Shown here: piece after piece, positions 26,784 through 35,965 of the stretch
Numbering within the stretch: the stretch's first letter is position 1
Layout of the letters: each line of letters begins with the position of its first letter
Assembly: GCF_001468285.1 (NCBI RefSeq)
Contig: NZ_LNSB01000013.1
Location: 35,481 to 99,480, forward strand
Direction of reading: 5' to 3'
DNA length: 64,000 nucleotides
From: Sphingopyxis sp. HIX
Lineage (GTDB): Bacteria > Pseudomonadota > Alphaproteobacteria > Sphingomonadales > Sphingomonadaceae
Notes under the pieces: model-generated
Told to the model about the DNA's origin: nothing
The model's database searches: none
What the model saw: only the letters and a program-made list of their open reading frames with translations
Program-made: the position numbers and the translations under genes

Positions 26784-27016
26784 GCGCTATTCCTTTTCTG
26801 ACTAAGCCGTGAATGTTGAAATTTGCCCTAGTGCGCGCCAGCGGGGCTGGCAAGAGGGCTGGCGTCGGGGTGCCCGGCGCGTGCGGTATCGACCAATGCC
26901 TCCTCTGCGGCGCTATGGGCCGACCGCTTCCCTTTCTGCCCCTCCGGCACCTGCGTGACGAAATAGGCAATGCCCTGCCCCGGTTCAAGATCGAACCGCC
27001 GCGGGCGGATGCGCCG

Positions 27017-28816
27017 TCAATCGGTCGCCTTGGCGGTCGCGGGGCGCGGGCCCACCACGCCGGATTCGCGCAGCGCCATCGAAGCGCGCGCGATCACCGC
27101 GGGCGTGATCATGAACTGACGCAGCACCGTCTCGGGTGGCGCGTTCGCAGGCTGGCCGGTATAGTCGAGCAGGCGCCGCCAGAGGCCGCGCGCCTGGTCG
27201 ACCTCGCCCATCCGCGCCAGCACGATCGCACGCACCATCAGATATTGCGGCTCGAGGTTGCTGGGCGAGGGCATGCGGTCGAGCAACGCCAGCGCCTCGG
27301 CCTGCTCGCCGCGCTGCGAATGGATAAAGGCGAGCGTCACCGCGGGAACCCCCGCGTGCGAATCGTCGAGCATGACCGACCGCGTGAGCAGCGCCTCGCC
27401 CTCGTCCGCGCGGCCGCACGAGGTGTTGAATAATCCGAAAAAGCCCGTGAGGTCGGCATCATAGGGATTGAGCGCGAGCGCCGCGCCGCCCTGCCCGATC
27501 CCGCGCTGGCAGTCGCCTCCATAGAAATGCGCGCGCGACATCGCGAACAGCCCCGCCGCGCTGTTCGGCCCGACGCTATAGGCACGCCGCGCCAGTTCCT
27601 GCCCCTCGGCATAGGCTTCCTTGCCCTCCGCCGTCGCGCGGCGCTGCTGCCAGTCGCCGAAGCGGAGCAGCGACAGCGCGTTCAGCGGCACCGCATCCTG
27701 CGGCATGTCGGCGATCGTCGCGCGCAGGCAGCGGTCGACGCGCGCGGCGGTGGCGGGATTGCGCATCTGGCGCAGGCGGTTGAACTGCGCGAGGCAGGGG
27801 AAGCCGGTGGCATAATTGTCGGGCTCGCGCTGCAGCTGGTCGCGCACGATGACGCCATAGTCGCCGGCCACTCGGGCAATCGCGGGTTCGAGCCCGGTGA
27901 ATTCGGGGATGTCGTCCGCGTCCACGCGGATCTGCTGCGACCAGATGGCGCGCTCGTCGGCGACGCGGTTGAGCACGAGGGTCACATCGACCGCGCCGCC
28001 TTCCAGCCGGCGCACGAGCAAGGCGTCGAGGCGATAGTCGGCACGCTGGCGCGGTCCCGTCGCACCGGCCGGACGCGAGGCGAGGAGCTGGACCAGCTCG
28101 AAGCGCCGGAAGCCGTCGCGCAATTTTCCGTCGAGCCCGCGCGCCATCGCCCGCGACGGCCCGCTGTCGCCCGACGCGGGCGCGCTGAGCTCGAGCGTCG
28201 GCATCGGCACGGAATCGCCGCCGAGCAACGGGCGGCCCGAATGCGCGAACCACCAGCCGGCGAAAGCCGCGAGCGCGAGCGCCGCGGCAAAGCCGAGCCA
28301 CAGGAGCAGGCCGGGCTGCCGCGGCGCCCCCGCGGGACGCGCCGTGGAGGGCGGCACCGGTGTCACGCCGCCGGGCGCGGACGCACCGGCTTCGCCGGCC
28401 GGATGGCCTTCGCGCACCGCCTCGCCCGCGTCACCGCCGCGCGCCGCCGGCGGCGCGGCGCGATGCTGGACGACGATCTCGTAGCTGCCCTGCGGCACGC
28501 GCAGCCGGTGAAGCCATGGCGTCTCGGCATAATAACGGTCGAGCAGGTTGCGCAGCCGGCCGACCATGACGCGGGGGTAACTGTCCACGGCGGGGTCGAA
28601 ATCGGCGCTACGTCCGAGCGCCTCGGTCGCGATCGCATAGGCCTTGGGCGCGGTGCGGTTGCCCTGCAGCCGATGGTCGGCGAGATATTGCAGCAGGCGT
28701 GTGAGCACCGGCGAACGCACGAACAGCGGCGAGTCGAGCAGGCGCGCGAGTTCGTCGGCTATGATCCTGTCGGCATCGCCTTCCTGCTGCTCAGCGCTCG
28801 GCTTCGTCCGGTCCAT
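27017..28816 (-). CDS. Membrane-bound regulator: winged-helix-like N-terminus, one TM helix, TPR C-terminus
   Basis: In this 599-residue protein residues 20-118 match the DNA-binding-like module seen before adenylate-cyclase/TolB-like proteins (LARLLDSPLFVRSPVLTRLLQYL, AIATEALGRSADFDP, RVPQGSYEIV). A Pro/Ala-rich linker follows, then one membrane helix at 169-191. The C-terminal half is TPR-like, with repeated helices (ALLDRMPSPSN, ARMGEVDQARGLWRRLL). This layout resembles CadC-type one-component sensors: cytoplasmic DNA binding, periplasmic sensing. GGGGGT precedes ATG 28816. It sits alone between acpP and a long intergenic region; the signal and targets are unknown. Confidence 0.85.
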   Translation of the reverse strand: MDRTKPSAEQQEGDADRIIADELARLLDSPLFVRSPVLTRLLQYLADHRLQGNRTAPKAYAIATEALGRSADFDPAVDSYPRVMVGRLRNLLDRYYAETPWLHRLRVPQGSYEIVVQHRAAPPAARGGDAGEAVREGHPAGEAGASAPGGVTPVPPSTARPAGAPRQPGLLLWLGFAAALALAAFAGWWFAHSGRPLLGGDSVPMPTLELSAPASGDSGPSRAMARGLDGKLRDGFRRFELVQLLASRPAGATGPRQRADYRLDALLVRRLEGGAVDVTLVLNRVADERAIWSQQIRVDADDIPEFTGLEPAIARVAGDYGVIVRDQLQREPDNYATGFPCLAQFNRLRQMRNPATAARVDRCLRATIADMPQDAVPLNALSLLRFGDWQQRRATAEGKEAYAEGQELARRAYSVGPNSAAGLFAMSRAHFYGGDCQRGIGQGGAALALNPYDADLTGFFGLFNTSCGRADEGEALLTRSVMLDDSHAGVPAVTLAFIHSQRGEQAEALALLDRMPSPSNLEPQYLMVRAIVLARMGEVDQARGLWRRLLDYTGQPANAPPETVLRQFMITPAVIARASMALRESGVVGPRPATAKATD

Positions 28817-29300
28817 ACTACCCCCAAATGCCCCCAAGCGAGCTGCTGCGCGGTAGATACGCCAATAACTGGGCGCGACCAGCCGTTGTCACTTCGTTGT
28901 AACGGTAACAACTGAGCCAGTCTTCATAACATAAAATTGCGTGAGCGCCAAATAGCGGCGCAAAAAGCGGAAACGAGGTTAATAATTTCCTAACGGATTG
29001 CGACAACCCGCTACGTGACCCGATGTAACTCATCTTGTTGTCCCATTTCGGGCATCCCTTGATCGTGGTGACGTCCTCGTGACGTCGCCGTCTGGTCCGG
29101 GCCTTGGTTCGGTATGACGAATTGAGGTCGGAAGGCCGACGGGTGCGAGCTGGTCCCTGGCACTTGTCGCATGGTCCTCCGGCTTCATACACAGCGACTT
29201 CGCCGGGCGGAAAAATGGCCCCACCCGTTTTTCCGCCCGGCAAGTCCACCGCCACCGCCATCCCGAAAATCGTCACGCACCCATCGCTGTTGCCGGCGCG
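28817..29300. other. 484-bp intergenic region, no gene seen
   Basis: Between two minus-strand genes. It is AT-richer than its surroundings near 28890-29040, where the promoter of the winged-helix/TPR gene must lie, and it contains a strong hairpin near 29202-29241 listed separately. Open frames here (for example about 150 codons on the minus strand) lack a ribosome site, conserved features and gene-like codon use. Confidence 0.6.
29202..29241 (-). terminator. 14-bp perfect hairpin downstream of the ferric-reductase-like gene
   Basis: GCCGGGCGGAAAAA (29202-29215) pairs perfectly with TTTTTCCGCCCGGC (29228-29241) around a 12-base loop. It lies 60 bp after the stop at 29301, so termination of the leftward VOC/membrane-protein transcript is likely, with the T-run inside the stem. 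Confidence 0.6.
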
Positions 29301-29822
29301 TCAACGGCGCCCAAGCCGCGCATAGAGCCGCAGGCCGAGCGCGGCAAGGAAGAGCGGTGCCAATATGCGACCTTCGACGTGATAGGCCGGGTCGGCGTGC
29401 ACCGCCCGGCTCGCATAGCTGATGGTGAAGATCAGCCAGATATAGTGGATGCCGATCCTGTGCAGCCATTTCCACCACCGCCCGAGCAGCCGCTGCGACG
29501 CGTCGTTCGAGGTGAGCGCCATCAGGTAGATCAGCGCATAGGCAAGCCCACCGCCGATCAGCGTTGCGGCGGGCCGCGGGCGGAAGGCAATGATGTTCAC
29601 CAGCAGCGCCGCGAGATGGATGCTGTGCGCGAGCGCGAAGCCGAGCCCCCATTGGCGGCGGCGCTTGAGCAGCGCGGCGGTGAGAGCGCCCGGCCACAGC
29701 CGCCACAGGGTCGAGGCGAGATAGGCGACGAGGAAGACCGGTGCCGCGGTGCGCGCCGTCCAGCGCGCGGCGAGCAGGGCTTCCTGCGGCGCGCCCTGCC
29801 CCGCGACCAGCGCAGCCGCCAC
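29301..29822 (-). CDS. Ferric-reductase-like transmembrane protein
   Basis: This protein of about 173 residues or slightly more has around five to six membrane segments. Histidines are placed as in haem-binding ferric-reductase-like domains (GFALAHSIHLAALL; WWKWLHRIGIHYIWL) and the SNDASQRLLG loop fits. It may pass electrons across the inner membrane, as MsrQ or YedZ relatives do, but no partner reductase is near. GTG 29822 is used; the frame stays open and hydrophobic upstream (WIGQRWAPLLVGLAAG) to within the end of the VOC gene, so the real start may be about 20 codons earlier, overlapping it. Confidence 0.75.
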   Translation of the reverse strand: MAAALVAGQGAPQEALLAARWTARTAAPVFLVAYLASTLWRLWPGALTAALLKRRRQWGLGFALAHSIHLAALLVNIIAFRPRPAATLIGGGLAYALIYLMALTSNDASQRLLGRWWKWLHRIGIHYIWLIFTISYASRAVHADPAYHVEGRILAPLFLAALGLRLYARLGRR

Positions 29823-29890
29823 CGCGACCAGCCCCGCGGCGAGTCCGACGAGCAGCGGCGCCCAACGCTGCCCGATCCAGGCGGCGGCGC

Positions 29891-30292
29891 TCAGGCCGGG
29901 CCGATCCGGAAGGCGCAGAGCTTGTTGCCGTCGGGATCGCGGAAATAGGCGGCGTAAAAGGCCTGATCGCCCTCGTCGCCGCGCACCCCCGGCGCACCTT
30001 CGCAGCTGCCGCCGAGTTCGAGCGCCTTGGCGTGGAGGGCATCGACCTTGGCGCGCTCGTCGACGACGAGCGCCGCCATATGACCGTTGCCGCGATCCGC
30101 GGGCTGGCCGTCATAGGGCCGCGTCACCGCGATCCCCGGCTGGCCCCAGCCGGTGCCGTACAGCGTGAAGCCGTTGGCCTCGGTGTCCGACATGCGCATC
30201 AGTTCGCTAGCGCCGATCGTCCCGAGCAGCGCGGAATAAAATCCGCGTGCCCGGTCGAGGTCGTCGGCGCCCATGGTCACATAACCGAGCAT
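29891..30292 (-). CDS. VOC-family (glyoxalase/dioxygenase-like) protein
   Basis: This 133-residue single VOC domain has the pattern MLGYVTMGADDLDRARGFYSALLG at the N-terminus and YFRDPDGNKLCAFRIG at the C-terminus. Members bind a divalent metal and act in glyoxal, antibiotic or aromatic chemistry, or as stress proteins; the specific role is not predictable. The stop is 12 bp before the next gene's likely coding region and the start follows the DUF3617 gene by 12 bp, so these minus-strand genes probably form a short operon. Confidence 0.88.
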   Translation of the reverse strand: MLGYVTMGADDLDRARGFYSALLGTIGASELMRMSDTEANGFTLYGTGWGQPGIAVTRPYDGQPADRGNGHMAALVVDERAKVDALHAKALELGGSCEGAPGVRGDEGDQAFYAAYFRDPDGNKLCAFRIGPA

Positions 30293-30304
30293 GGGCGTTT
30301 CCGA

Positions 30305-30877
30305 TCAGCTCTTGGCGGCGGGCGGGTTCGGCGGCGTGATGTCGTTCGGGCCGCATTCGCCCTTGCGCTCGGCGGTGATGCGCATGACCATCTCGCCTTC
30401 CTTGCTGCCGTCAGCCTTGTTGGCGAGGATCGTCATCGTGATGTCCTGCGCGGTGGCGCCGCTGGTGCCGGTCGCGCTCATCTTCATCGACTTGCCGCCA
30501 TCGCCCTTGCAGGTGGCCGAGAAATCGACGGTCTTGCCGCTGAAGACCTTCTTGTCGAAGGTGCAATTCTCGCCCTTCGAGCCCATTTCGGACAGGTTCT
30601 TGGCCATGTCCTCCTGCTTCGCGGCTTCGGGGGTCAGGCAGACGGTCATGCCGCTGAGCATCGAGAACATCTGCTGCATCTGCGCTTTGGCCTCGGGGGT
30701 GACGTCGTCGCCCTCGAGCTTGACGATCTCGATCTTCTGGCCCCAGCTGCCCGGCTGGCGCAGTTCGGGGGGCTCGTTCGACGCCGTCTTGCCGGCCTCG
30801 CCGTCCTTTGCCGCCTTGTCGCCGCACGCGGCGAGGACGAGACTGCTCGCGATCGCCAGCATCAAAGTCTTTTTCAT
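30305..30877 (-). CDS. DUF3617-family lipoprotein
   Basis: In this 190-residue protein the signal peptide has lipobox LVLAAC, with Cys18 lipidated. The mature part has the DUF3617 pattern: [61 protein letters not shown] and a late Cys. Three or four cysteines could form disulfides in the periplasm. The family is common in sphingomonads and of unknown function. It is divergent from uvrB, with 59 bp between the two starts. Confidence 0.88.
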   Translation of the reverse strand: MKKTLMLAIASSLVLAACGDKAAKDGEAGKTASNEPPELRQPGSWGQKIEIVKLEGDDVTPEAKAQMQQMFSMLSGMTVCLTPEAAKQEDMAKNLSEMGSKGENCTFDKKVFSGKTVDFSATCKGDGGKSMKMSATGTSGATAQDITMTILANKADGSKEGEMVMRITAERKGECGPNDITPPNPPAAKS

Positions 30878-30936
30878 GGCATTTCCCCTGTCGAGTCCGA
30901 TTGTGGACCGGCTCCATCCTCACCATATTGGCAGCA

Positions 30937-33123
30937 ATGGCAATTCAGATTCGCACCTCGCTCGACGAAATCGACACCGCGGCCGATTATGTCCCCCACC
31001 GCCCCGCGCGCCCCGACAAGGTCGAGGGCGGCAAACGCTTCGAGCTGGTCAGCGACTATGAGCCCGCGGGCGACCAGCCGACGGCGATCAAGGAACTGGT
31101 CTCGACCGCGCGCGACGGCGAGCGCGACCAGGTGCTGCTCGGAGTCACCGGGTCGGGCAAGACCTTCACCATGGCGAAGGTCATCGACGAGCTGCAGCGC
31201 CCGGCGCTGATCCTCGCCCCGAACAAGATCCTCGCGGCGCAGCTCTATGGCGAGTTCAAGAGCTTCTTCCCGAACAATGCGGTCGAATATTTCGTCAGCT
31301 ATTACGACTATTACCAGCCCGAGGCCTATGTGCCGCGCAGCGACACCTATATCGAGAAAGAGTCGAGCGTAAACGAGGCGATCGACCGCATGCGCCACTC
31401 GGCGACGCGCGCCTTGCTCGAGCGCGACGACGTCATCATCGTCGCCTCGGTGTCGTGTCTCTACGGCATCGGCTCGGTCGAGACTTATTCGGCGATGATC
31501 TTCGACCTCAAGAAGGGCCAGGTCGCCGACAATCGCGAGATCATTCGCAAGCTCGTCGCGCTCCAGTACAAGCGCAACGACCAGGCGTTCGCGCGCGGCA
31601 ATTTCCGCGTTCGCGGCGACAGCCTCGAAATCTTCCCGTCGCACTATGAGGACATGGCGTGGCGCGTCAGCTTCTTCGGCGACGAGATCGAGGAGATCAC
31701 CGAGTTCGACCCGCTCACGGGCAAGAAGATCGCGAGCCTCAACTATATCCGCATCTATGCGAACTCTCACTATGTGACCCCGGGTCCGACGCTGAAGCAG
31801 GCGACCGAAGCGATCCGCCACGAGCTCGCCGAGCGCCTCAAGGAACTCGAGGCCGAGGGCCGGCTGCTCGAGGCCCAGCGGCTCGAACAGCGCACCAATT
31901 TCGACCTCGAAATGATCGCCGCCACGGGCAGCTGCGCGGGCATCGAGAATTACAGCCGCTTCCTGACCGGCCGCCTCCCCGGCGAGCCGCCGCCGACCCT
32001 GTTCGAATATCTGCCCGACAACGCCCTGCTCTTCGTCGACGAGAGCCACCAGACGATCCCGCAGATCGGCGCGATGTCGAAGGGCGACCATCGCCGCAAG
32101 ATCACGCTTGCCGAATATGGCTTCCGCCTGCCCTCGTGCATCGACAACCGGCCGCTGCGCTTTTCCGAATGGGACATGATGCGCCCGCAGACGGTGAGCG
32201 TCTCGGCAACCCCCGGCACCTGGGAAATGGACCGCACGCAGGGCGTCTTCGCCGAACAGGTGATCCGCCCGACCGGCCTCATCGACCCGCCGGTGTTCAT
32301 CAAGCCCGTCGAGGAGCAGGTCGACGACCTGATCATGGAGGCGAAGGCGACCGCCGCGGCGGGCTACCGCACCCTCGTCACCACGCTCACCAAGCGCATG
32401 GCCGAGGACCTCACCGAGTTCCTGCACGAGGCAGGGCTCAAGGTCCGCTACATGCACAGCGACGTCGAGACGCTCGAACGCATCGAGATCATCCGCGACC
32501 TGCGGCTCGGGGTATTCGATGTGCTCGTCGGGATCAACCTGCTGCGCGAAGGGCTCGACATCCCCGAATGCGGGCTCGTCGCGATCCTCGACGCCGACAA
32601 GGAAGGCTTTTTGCGCAGCGAGACCAGCCTCGTGCAGACGATCGGCCGCGCCGCGCGCAACGTCGACGGCCGCGTGATCCTCTATGCCGACCGCATCACC
32701 GGCAGCATGGAACGCGCGATGCGCGAAACCGACCGCCGCCGCGAAAAGCAGGAAGCCTATAACGCCGAGCACGGCATCACCCCGACGACGATCAAGCGCA
32801 ACATCGGCGACATCATCGCGCATGTCGCATCAAAGGACGGCGTGACGATCGACATCGGCGAGGACAAGCCCGCGCATATGGTCGGACACAACCTCCGCGC
32901 CTATATCCAGGAGCTCGAAAAGAAGATGCGCGACGCCGCCGCCGACCTCGAGTTCGAGGAGGCCGGGCGCCTGCGCGACGAAATCCGCAAGCTGGAGGCC
33001 GACGAACTCGGCCTGCCCCCCGACGAGCAGGTCGCACCGCGCGTCGGGCGCTCGAACGAAGGCAAGCCGGGCACCCGCAAAGGCCGCTTCGGCAAGCAGA
33101 GCAAGACCAAATGGGGACGGTGA
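30937..33123 (+). CDS. uvrB: UvrABC excision repair protein subunit B
   Basis: This 728-residue protein is a helicase-like damage verifier in nucleotide excision repair. The P-loop GVTGSGKT is at 69-76, and the beta-hairpin region contains [16 protein letters not shown]-like DESHQTIPQ and [10 protein letters not shown] follow. The C-terminal UvrC-binding UVR motif ([23 protein letters not shown]) lies near residue 655. An N-terminal extension of about 30 residues precedes the usual [14 protein letters not shown] start. ATG 30937 is the only start that fits. No LexA box of the GTTC-N7-GTTC type is seen in the 59-bp upstream gap, so this copy may not be SOS-induced. A Lys/Gly-rich tail follows. 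Confidence 0.97.
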   Translation: MAIQIRTSLDEIDTAADYVPHRPARPDKVEGGKRFELVSDYEPAGDQPTAIKELVSTARDGERDQVLLGVTGSGKTFTMAKVIDELQRPALILAPNKILAAQLYGEFKSFFPNNAVEYFVSYYDYYQPEAYVPRSDTYIEKESSVNEAIDRMRHSATRALLERDDVIIVASVSCLYGIGSVETYSAMIFDLKKGQVADNREIIRKLVALQYKRNDQAFARGNFRVRGDSLEIFPSHYEDMAWRVSFFGDEIEEITEFDPLTGKKIASLNYIRIYANSHYVTPGPTLKQATEAIRHELAERLKELEAEGRLLEAQRLEQRTNFDLEMIAATGSCAGIENYSRFLTGRLPGEPPPTLFEYLPDNALLFVDESHQTIPQIGAMSKGDHRRKITLAEYGFRLPSCIDNRPLRFSEWDMMRPQTVSVSATPGTWEMDRTQGVFAEQVIRPTGLIDPPVFIKPVEEQVDDLIMEAKATAAAGYRTLVTTLTKRMAEDLTEFLHEAGLKVRYMHSDVETLERIEIIRDLRLGVFDVLVGINLLREGLDIPECGLVAILDADKEGFLRSETSLVQTIGRAARNVDGRVILYADRITGSMERAMRETDRRREKQEAYNAEHGITPTTIKRNIGDIIAHVASKDGVTIDIGEDKPAHMVGHNLRAYIQELEKKMRDAAADLEFEEAGRLRDEIRKLEADELGLPPDEQVAPRVGRSNEGKPGTRKGRFGKQSKTKWGR

Positions 33124-33130
33124 CAGCGCG

Positions 33131-34099
33131 ATGACCCTCGTCCGCTGGGGGATGATCGGCTGCGGCGACGTGACCGAGCGCAAGAGCGGCCCCGCCTATC
33201 GGCAGGTCGAGGGCTTCGCGCTCCACGGCGTGTTCAACCGCACTTTAACGAAGGCCGAGGATTATGCCGCGCGCCACGGGGTGCCGCATGTCTTCGCCAG
33301 CGCCGGGGCGCTGATCCATTCGCACGACATCGACGCCGTCTATATCGCGACCCCGCCCGATAGCCACGAGGCCTATGCGCTCGAGGTCGCGCGCGCGGGC
33401 AAGCCCTGCTGCATCGAAAAGCCGATGGCGCCCGACCACGCCGCCTGCGTCCGCATCCGCGATGCCTTTGCGGCGCGGGATTTGCCGCTCTTCGTCGCTT
33501 ATTATCGCCGCACGCTCCCGCGCTTCCGGCAGGTCAAGGCCTGGCTCGACGAGGGCGCGATCGGGGCCGTGCGCCACGTCCACTGGACGCTGACCAAGCC
33601 CGCCAGCCCCGCCGATGTCGAGGCGACCAACTGGCGCGTCGACGCCGCGATCGCGCCCGGCGGCTATTTCGACGACCTCGCAAGCCACGGCCTCGACCTT
33701 TTCGGGTGGCTTTTCGGCGAGGTCAGCGACGTCGCAGGTTTCGCGGTCAACCAGCAGCGCCGCTACAGCGCCGCCGACGCGGTGACGGGCTGCTGGCTGC
33801 ATCGCGGGGGTGTGACGGGATCGGGCGCCTGGAATTTCGGCGCCGCCGAGCGCGAGGACCAAGTCGAGATCATCGGCAGCAGCGGCCGCATCCTCTTTTC
33901 GATCTTCGACGATGCCCCCTTGCAGCGCGTGCGCGACGGCGAGGTCGTCGAAACCGCGGTCGAGCATCCGCCGGTCATCCAGCATTTCCACGTCGAGGCA
34001 ATGCGCGATCATCTCGCGGGCAGCGGCGTGCATCCGTCGACCGGCGAAAGCGCGGCGCATACGGCGTGGGTGATGGACCGGATATTGTCGCGGCGCTGA
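33131..34099 (+). CDS. Gfo/Idh/MocA-family NAD(P)-dependent oxidoreductase
   Basis: In this 322-residue protein the Rossmann fold shows WGMIGCGDVTERKSGPAY at the N-terminus and the EKP motif appears as CCIEKPMAPDH near residue 99. The C-terminal alpha/beta domain has ASHGLDLFGWLFGEV. It oxidises or reduces a sugar or cyclitol-like substrate. It begins 7 bp after uvrB and may be co-transcribed, without an obvious functional link. The substrate is unknown. Confidence 0.92.
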   Translation: MTLVRWGMIGCGDVTERKSGPAYRQVEGFALHGVFNRTLTKAEDYAARHGVPHVFASAGALIHSHDIDAVYIATPPDSHEAYALEVARAGKPCCIEKPMAPDHAACVRIRDAFAARDLPLFVAYYRRTLPRFRQVKAWLDEGAIGAVRHVHWTLTKPASPADVEATNWRVDAAIAPGGYFDDLASHGLDLFGWLFGEVSDVAGFAVNQQRRYSAADAVTGCWLHRGGVTGSGAWNFGAAEREDQVEIIGSSGRILFSIFDDAPLQRVRDGEVVETAVEHPPVIQHFHVEAMRDHLAGSGVHPSTGESAAHTAWVMDRILSRR

Positions 34100-34124
34100 C
34101 GGAGCCAGTTCGGCGCGCTGGCCA

Positions 34125-34161
34125 GGTCAAATGGGAGCGTCGATCGCATCCATTTGGGACC
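34125..34161. repeat. Interrupted inverted repeat upstream of the toxin-antitoxin pair
   Basis: GGTCAAATGG (34125-34134) is complementary to CCATTTGGGACC (34150-34161) apart from a 2-base bulge. A second short palindrome GCTAGCTAGC lies at 34179-34188. Both precede the toxin ATG (34245) and could be operator sites for the antitoxin. Confidence 0.35.
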
Positions 34162-34244
34162 AGTCGGACGCGCTGCCGGCTAGCTAGCGCCGACAACAGC
34201 CGCCAGAATTCCAGGGCACGCGATCCGCGGAAGGATCACCGCCC

Positions 34245-34607
34245 ATGGACGAACCGATTGACGATCCTTCGCCTGTCCTTTATACAGGACATATTGAAAT
34301 TCTGCAGACGATCCAATTCGACAGATGGATCGTCGGCTTACGCGACCGGCGGGTTCGGCTACGTATTGACGATCGGCTGAGGCGCCTTGCGTCGGGCAAT
34401 GCGGGAGATACGAAGCCTGTCGGCGATGGTGTTCAGGAACTGCGGCTGGCTTTCGGGCCCGGTTACCGTATCTATTACATCTGGCGAGGCAGCACGCTCG
34501 TCCTGCTGTTGAACGGCGGCGACAAGGATAGTCAGACTCGCGACATCGCGAAAGCCAAACGACTGGCAAAGGAAGCAGACGATGGCATTGAAGACATTAG
34601 CTTTTGA
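34245..34607 (+). CDS. RelE/ParE-type toxin (COG3657-like addiction module)
   Basis: This 120-residue protein has the compact ParE/HigB-like fold pattern: QFDRWIVGLRDRRVRLRIDDRLRRLASGNAGDTKPVGDGVQELRL in pieces, then GPGYRIYYIWRGSTLVLLLNGGDKDSQTRDI. Such toxins cleave ribosome-bound mRNA or block gyrase. GGAAGG precedes the ATG. The end overlaps the antitoxin gene by 26 bp, a usual arrangement for coupled expression. Here the toxin precedes the antitoxin, as in HigBA and COG3657/COG3636 modules. Confidence 0.9.
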   Translation: MDEPIDDPSPVLYTGHIEILQTIQFDRWIVGLRDRRVRLRIDDRLRRLASGNAGDTKPVGDGVQELRLAFGPGYRIYYIWRGSTLVLLLNGGDKDSQTRDIAKAKRLAKEADDGIEDISF

Positions 34608-34872
34608 CCCGGCCAATCATATCGAGACCCCCGAGGACATCCGCTTCTATCTGGAAGCCGCGATGGAAGGGAATGACCCGAAACATATTGCTCGGGCACT
34701 CGGCGATGTCGCACGCTCGAAGGGCATGAGCGAGTTGGCGCGTCAAACAGGCCTGGGCCGGCAGGCGCTCTACACGGCGCTTTCCGAAAATGGCAATCCG
34801 ACCCTGGAAACGCTGATGGCCGTGCTGGATGCACTGGGCCTGCAACTGTCGGTGCAGCCGAAGGCGGCATGA
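34582..34872 (+). CDS. Antitoxin with Xre-type helix-turn-helix (COG3636-like)
   Basis: In this 96-residue protein the N-terminal DPANHIETPEDIRFYLEAAME and central HTH (MSELARQTGLGRQALYTALSENGNPTLETLMAVLDALGL) match the addiction-module antidote family. It should bind the toxin and repress its own promoter. AGGAAG precedes the ATG, which lies inside the toxin gene. There is no sign of integrase or other mobile genes nearby. Confidence 0.92.
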   Translation: MALKTLAFDPANHIETPEDIRFYLEAAMEGNDPKHIARALGDVARSKGMSELARQTGLGRQALYTALSENGNPTLETLMAVLDALGLQLSVQPKAA

Positions 34873-34948
34873 GGCATAGCGCGAGCGAGAGGTAGCGGAA
34901 CCCGTCGAACGAGCATAGAATGACGTCCTTCGGGTGAGGGTTCTCGGT

Positions 34949-35869
34949 ATGAAGCGGGCGTGGCGGCTATTCGCGCTTATTCCCTTGGCGGCGACCGCTG
35001 CTCCGGATGCCCGCGCGCAGCAATTGCGGACCCCGGCGGAGCTCGCGGCGATCGAAGCGAAGACACCGCGCCAGCCCTGGTACCCGCCGGGCTATTATGA
35101 AGCGCGGCTCGGGGCCGAAGCCTATGTCGCCGAATATCCGCGGCCGCTCGACGAGATGCTCATACCTTCGCCGAACGGAAAGGGCGAGGTCTATGACGTC
35201 ACCGACGCGGAAAAGCAGGGCTGCGTGCTGCAACCCGACTATTATGACGACCTCGATCCCGAGACGCAGCGATGGGGCGAACTGGCGCTGGAGGTGGCGC
35301 GGCTGCGCGCCGAGATGGCGCGGCTCGGCTATCCCGAAGCCGTCTATGCCGAAACGCTCGCGGCCTATGAACGCGAAAGGATCGAGGAGCATGGCGATGC
35401 GGCGAGCGCGGCGGCGCCCGAGCCGCCCTCGCTCGCCGACCCCGACGCCGAGGCGCTCGGTGCGACCGCCGAAAACGGCTATCTCGACCTCGGCCTGACG
35501 CAGCGGCTGAACGCCGAACGGCGCAGGCTGGCGCCGAAGAAGCCGCCGATCGTCGCGTCGATGACGATATGCGCCGACGGGCGCGAGGACGTCCGCCCGA
35601 CCTTTCGCACCAGCCCCGACGGCGGCGAAATCTGGATGATCGACGCCTTTGCGTTCAACGTTTGCCTGCGCAAGCAGGGCGATCCGTGGGACCGGACGGC
35701 GTGCCGCTGGAACGAGGTCCAGACCGGCACCGCCTTCCCCTATGCCGGGCGCTTCGTCTATCAGGTGCTGTGGCCCGACGGCGCGACGAAGCGTGGCACC
35801 CGCCACATCAGCGACCAGCCCGGCGCCAGGACCGCGCCGGTGATCGTCTTTCGCAAGACGGGCAGCTGA
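34949..35869 (+). CDS. Secreted protein of unknown function
   Basis: This 306-residue protein is not assigned to a family. It has a signal peptide (MKRAWRLFALIPLAATAAP, cleavage after ARA). Tyr/Pro-rich sequence follows (PRQPWYPPGYYEARLG), a helical middle with many Glu/Arg, and a C-terminal domain with four cysteines (CADG, NVCLR, TACRW, plus GCVLQ) that may form disulfides in the periplasm. GAGGG lies 8 bases before ATG 34949; an in-frame GTG at 34934 overlaps that site. It lies between the toxin-antitoxin pair and a peptidase, both on the same strand, with gaps of about 80 to 96 bp. Confidence 0.8.
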   Translation: MKRAWRLFALIPLAATAAPDARAQQLRTPAELAAIEAKTPRQPWYPPGYYEARLGAEAYVAEYPRPLDEMLIPSPNGKGEVYDVTDAEKQGCVLQPDYYDDLDPETQRWGELALEVARLRAEMARLGYPEAVYAETLAAYERERIEEHGDAASAAAPEPPSLADPDAEALGATAENGYLDLGLTQRLNAERRRLAPKKPPIVASMTICADGREDVRPTFRTSPDGGEIWMIDAFAFNVCLRKQGDPWDRTACRWNEVQTGTAFPYAGRFVYQVLWPDGATKRGTRHISDQPGARTAPVIVFRKTGS

Positions 35870-35965
35870 CCGCTTCGACCAATAGTCTTTCGAGACCGAC
35901 CAGCGCCCTTGCCCCCTCCCCTTGCGCGGCCTAGCGTCCGCGCCTCAACCGGGGAGAAATATCCA

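Noticed and set aside
28818..29276. Minus-strand frame of 152 codons
   Set aside because: No ribosome site, no conserved content, and it spans a strong hairpin and AT-rich promoter-like DNA.
30878..30936. LexA box in front of uvrB
   Set aside because: Searched by eye for GTTC/GAAC pairs 7 bases apart; none found.
30874..32823. Open minus-strand frame of 649 codons
   Set aside because: Antisense shadow of uvrB.
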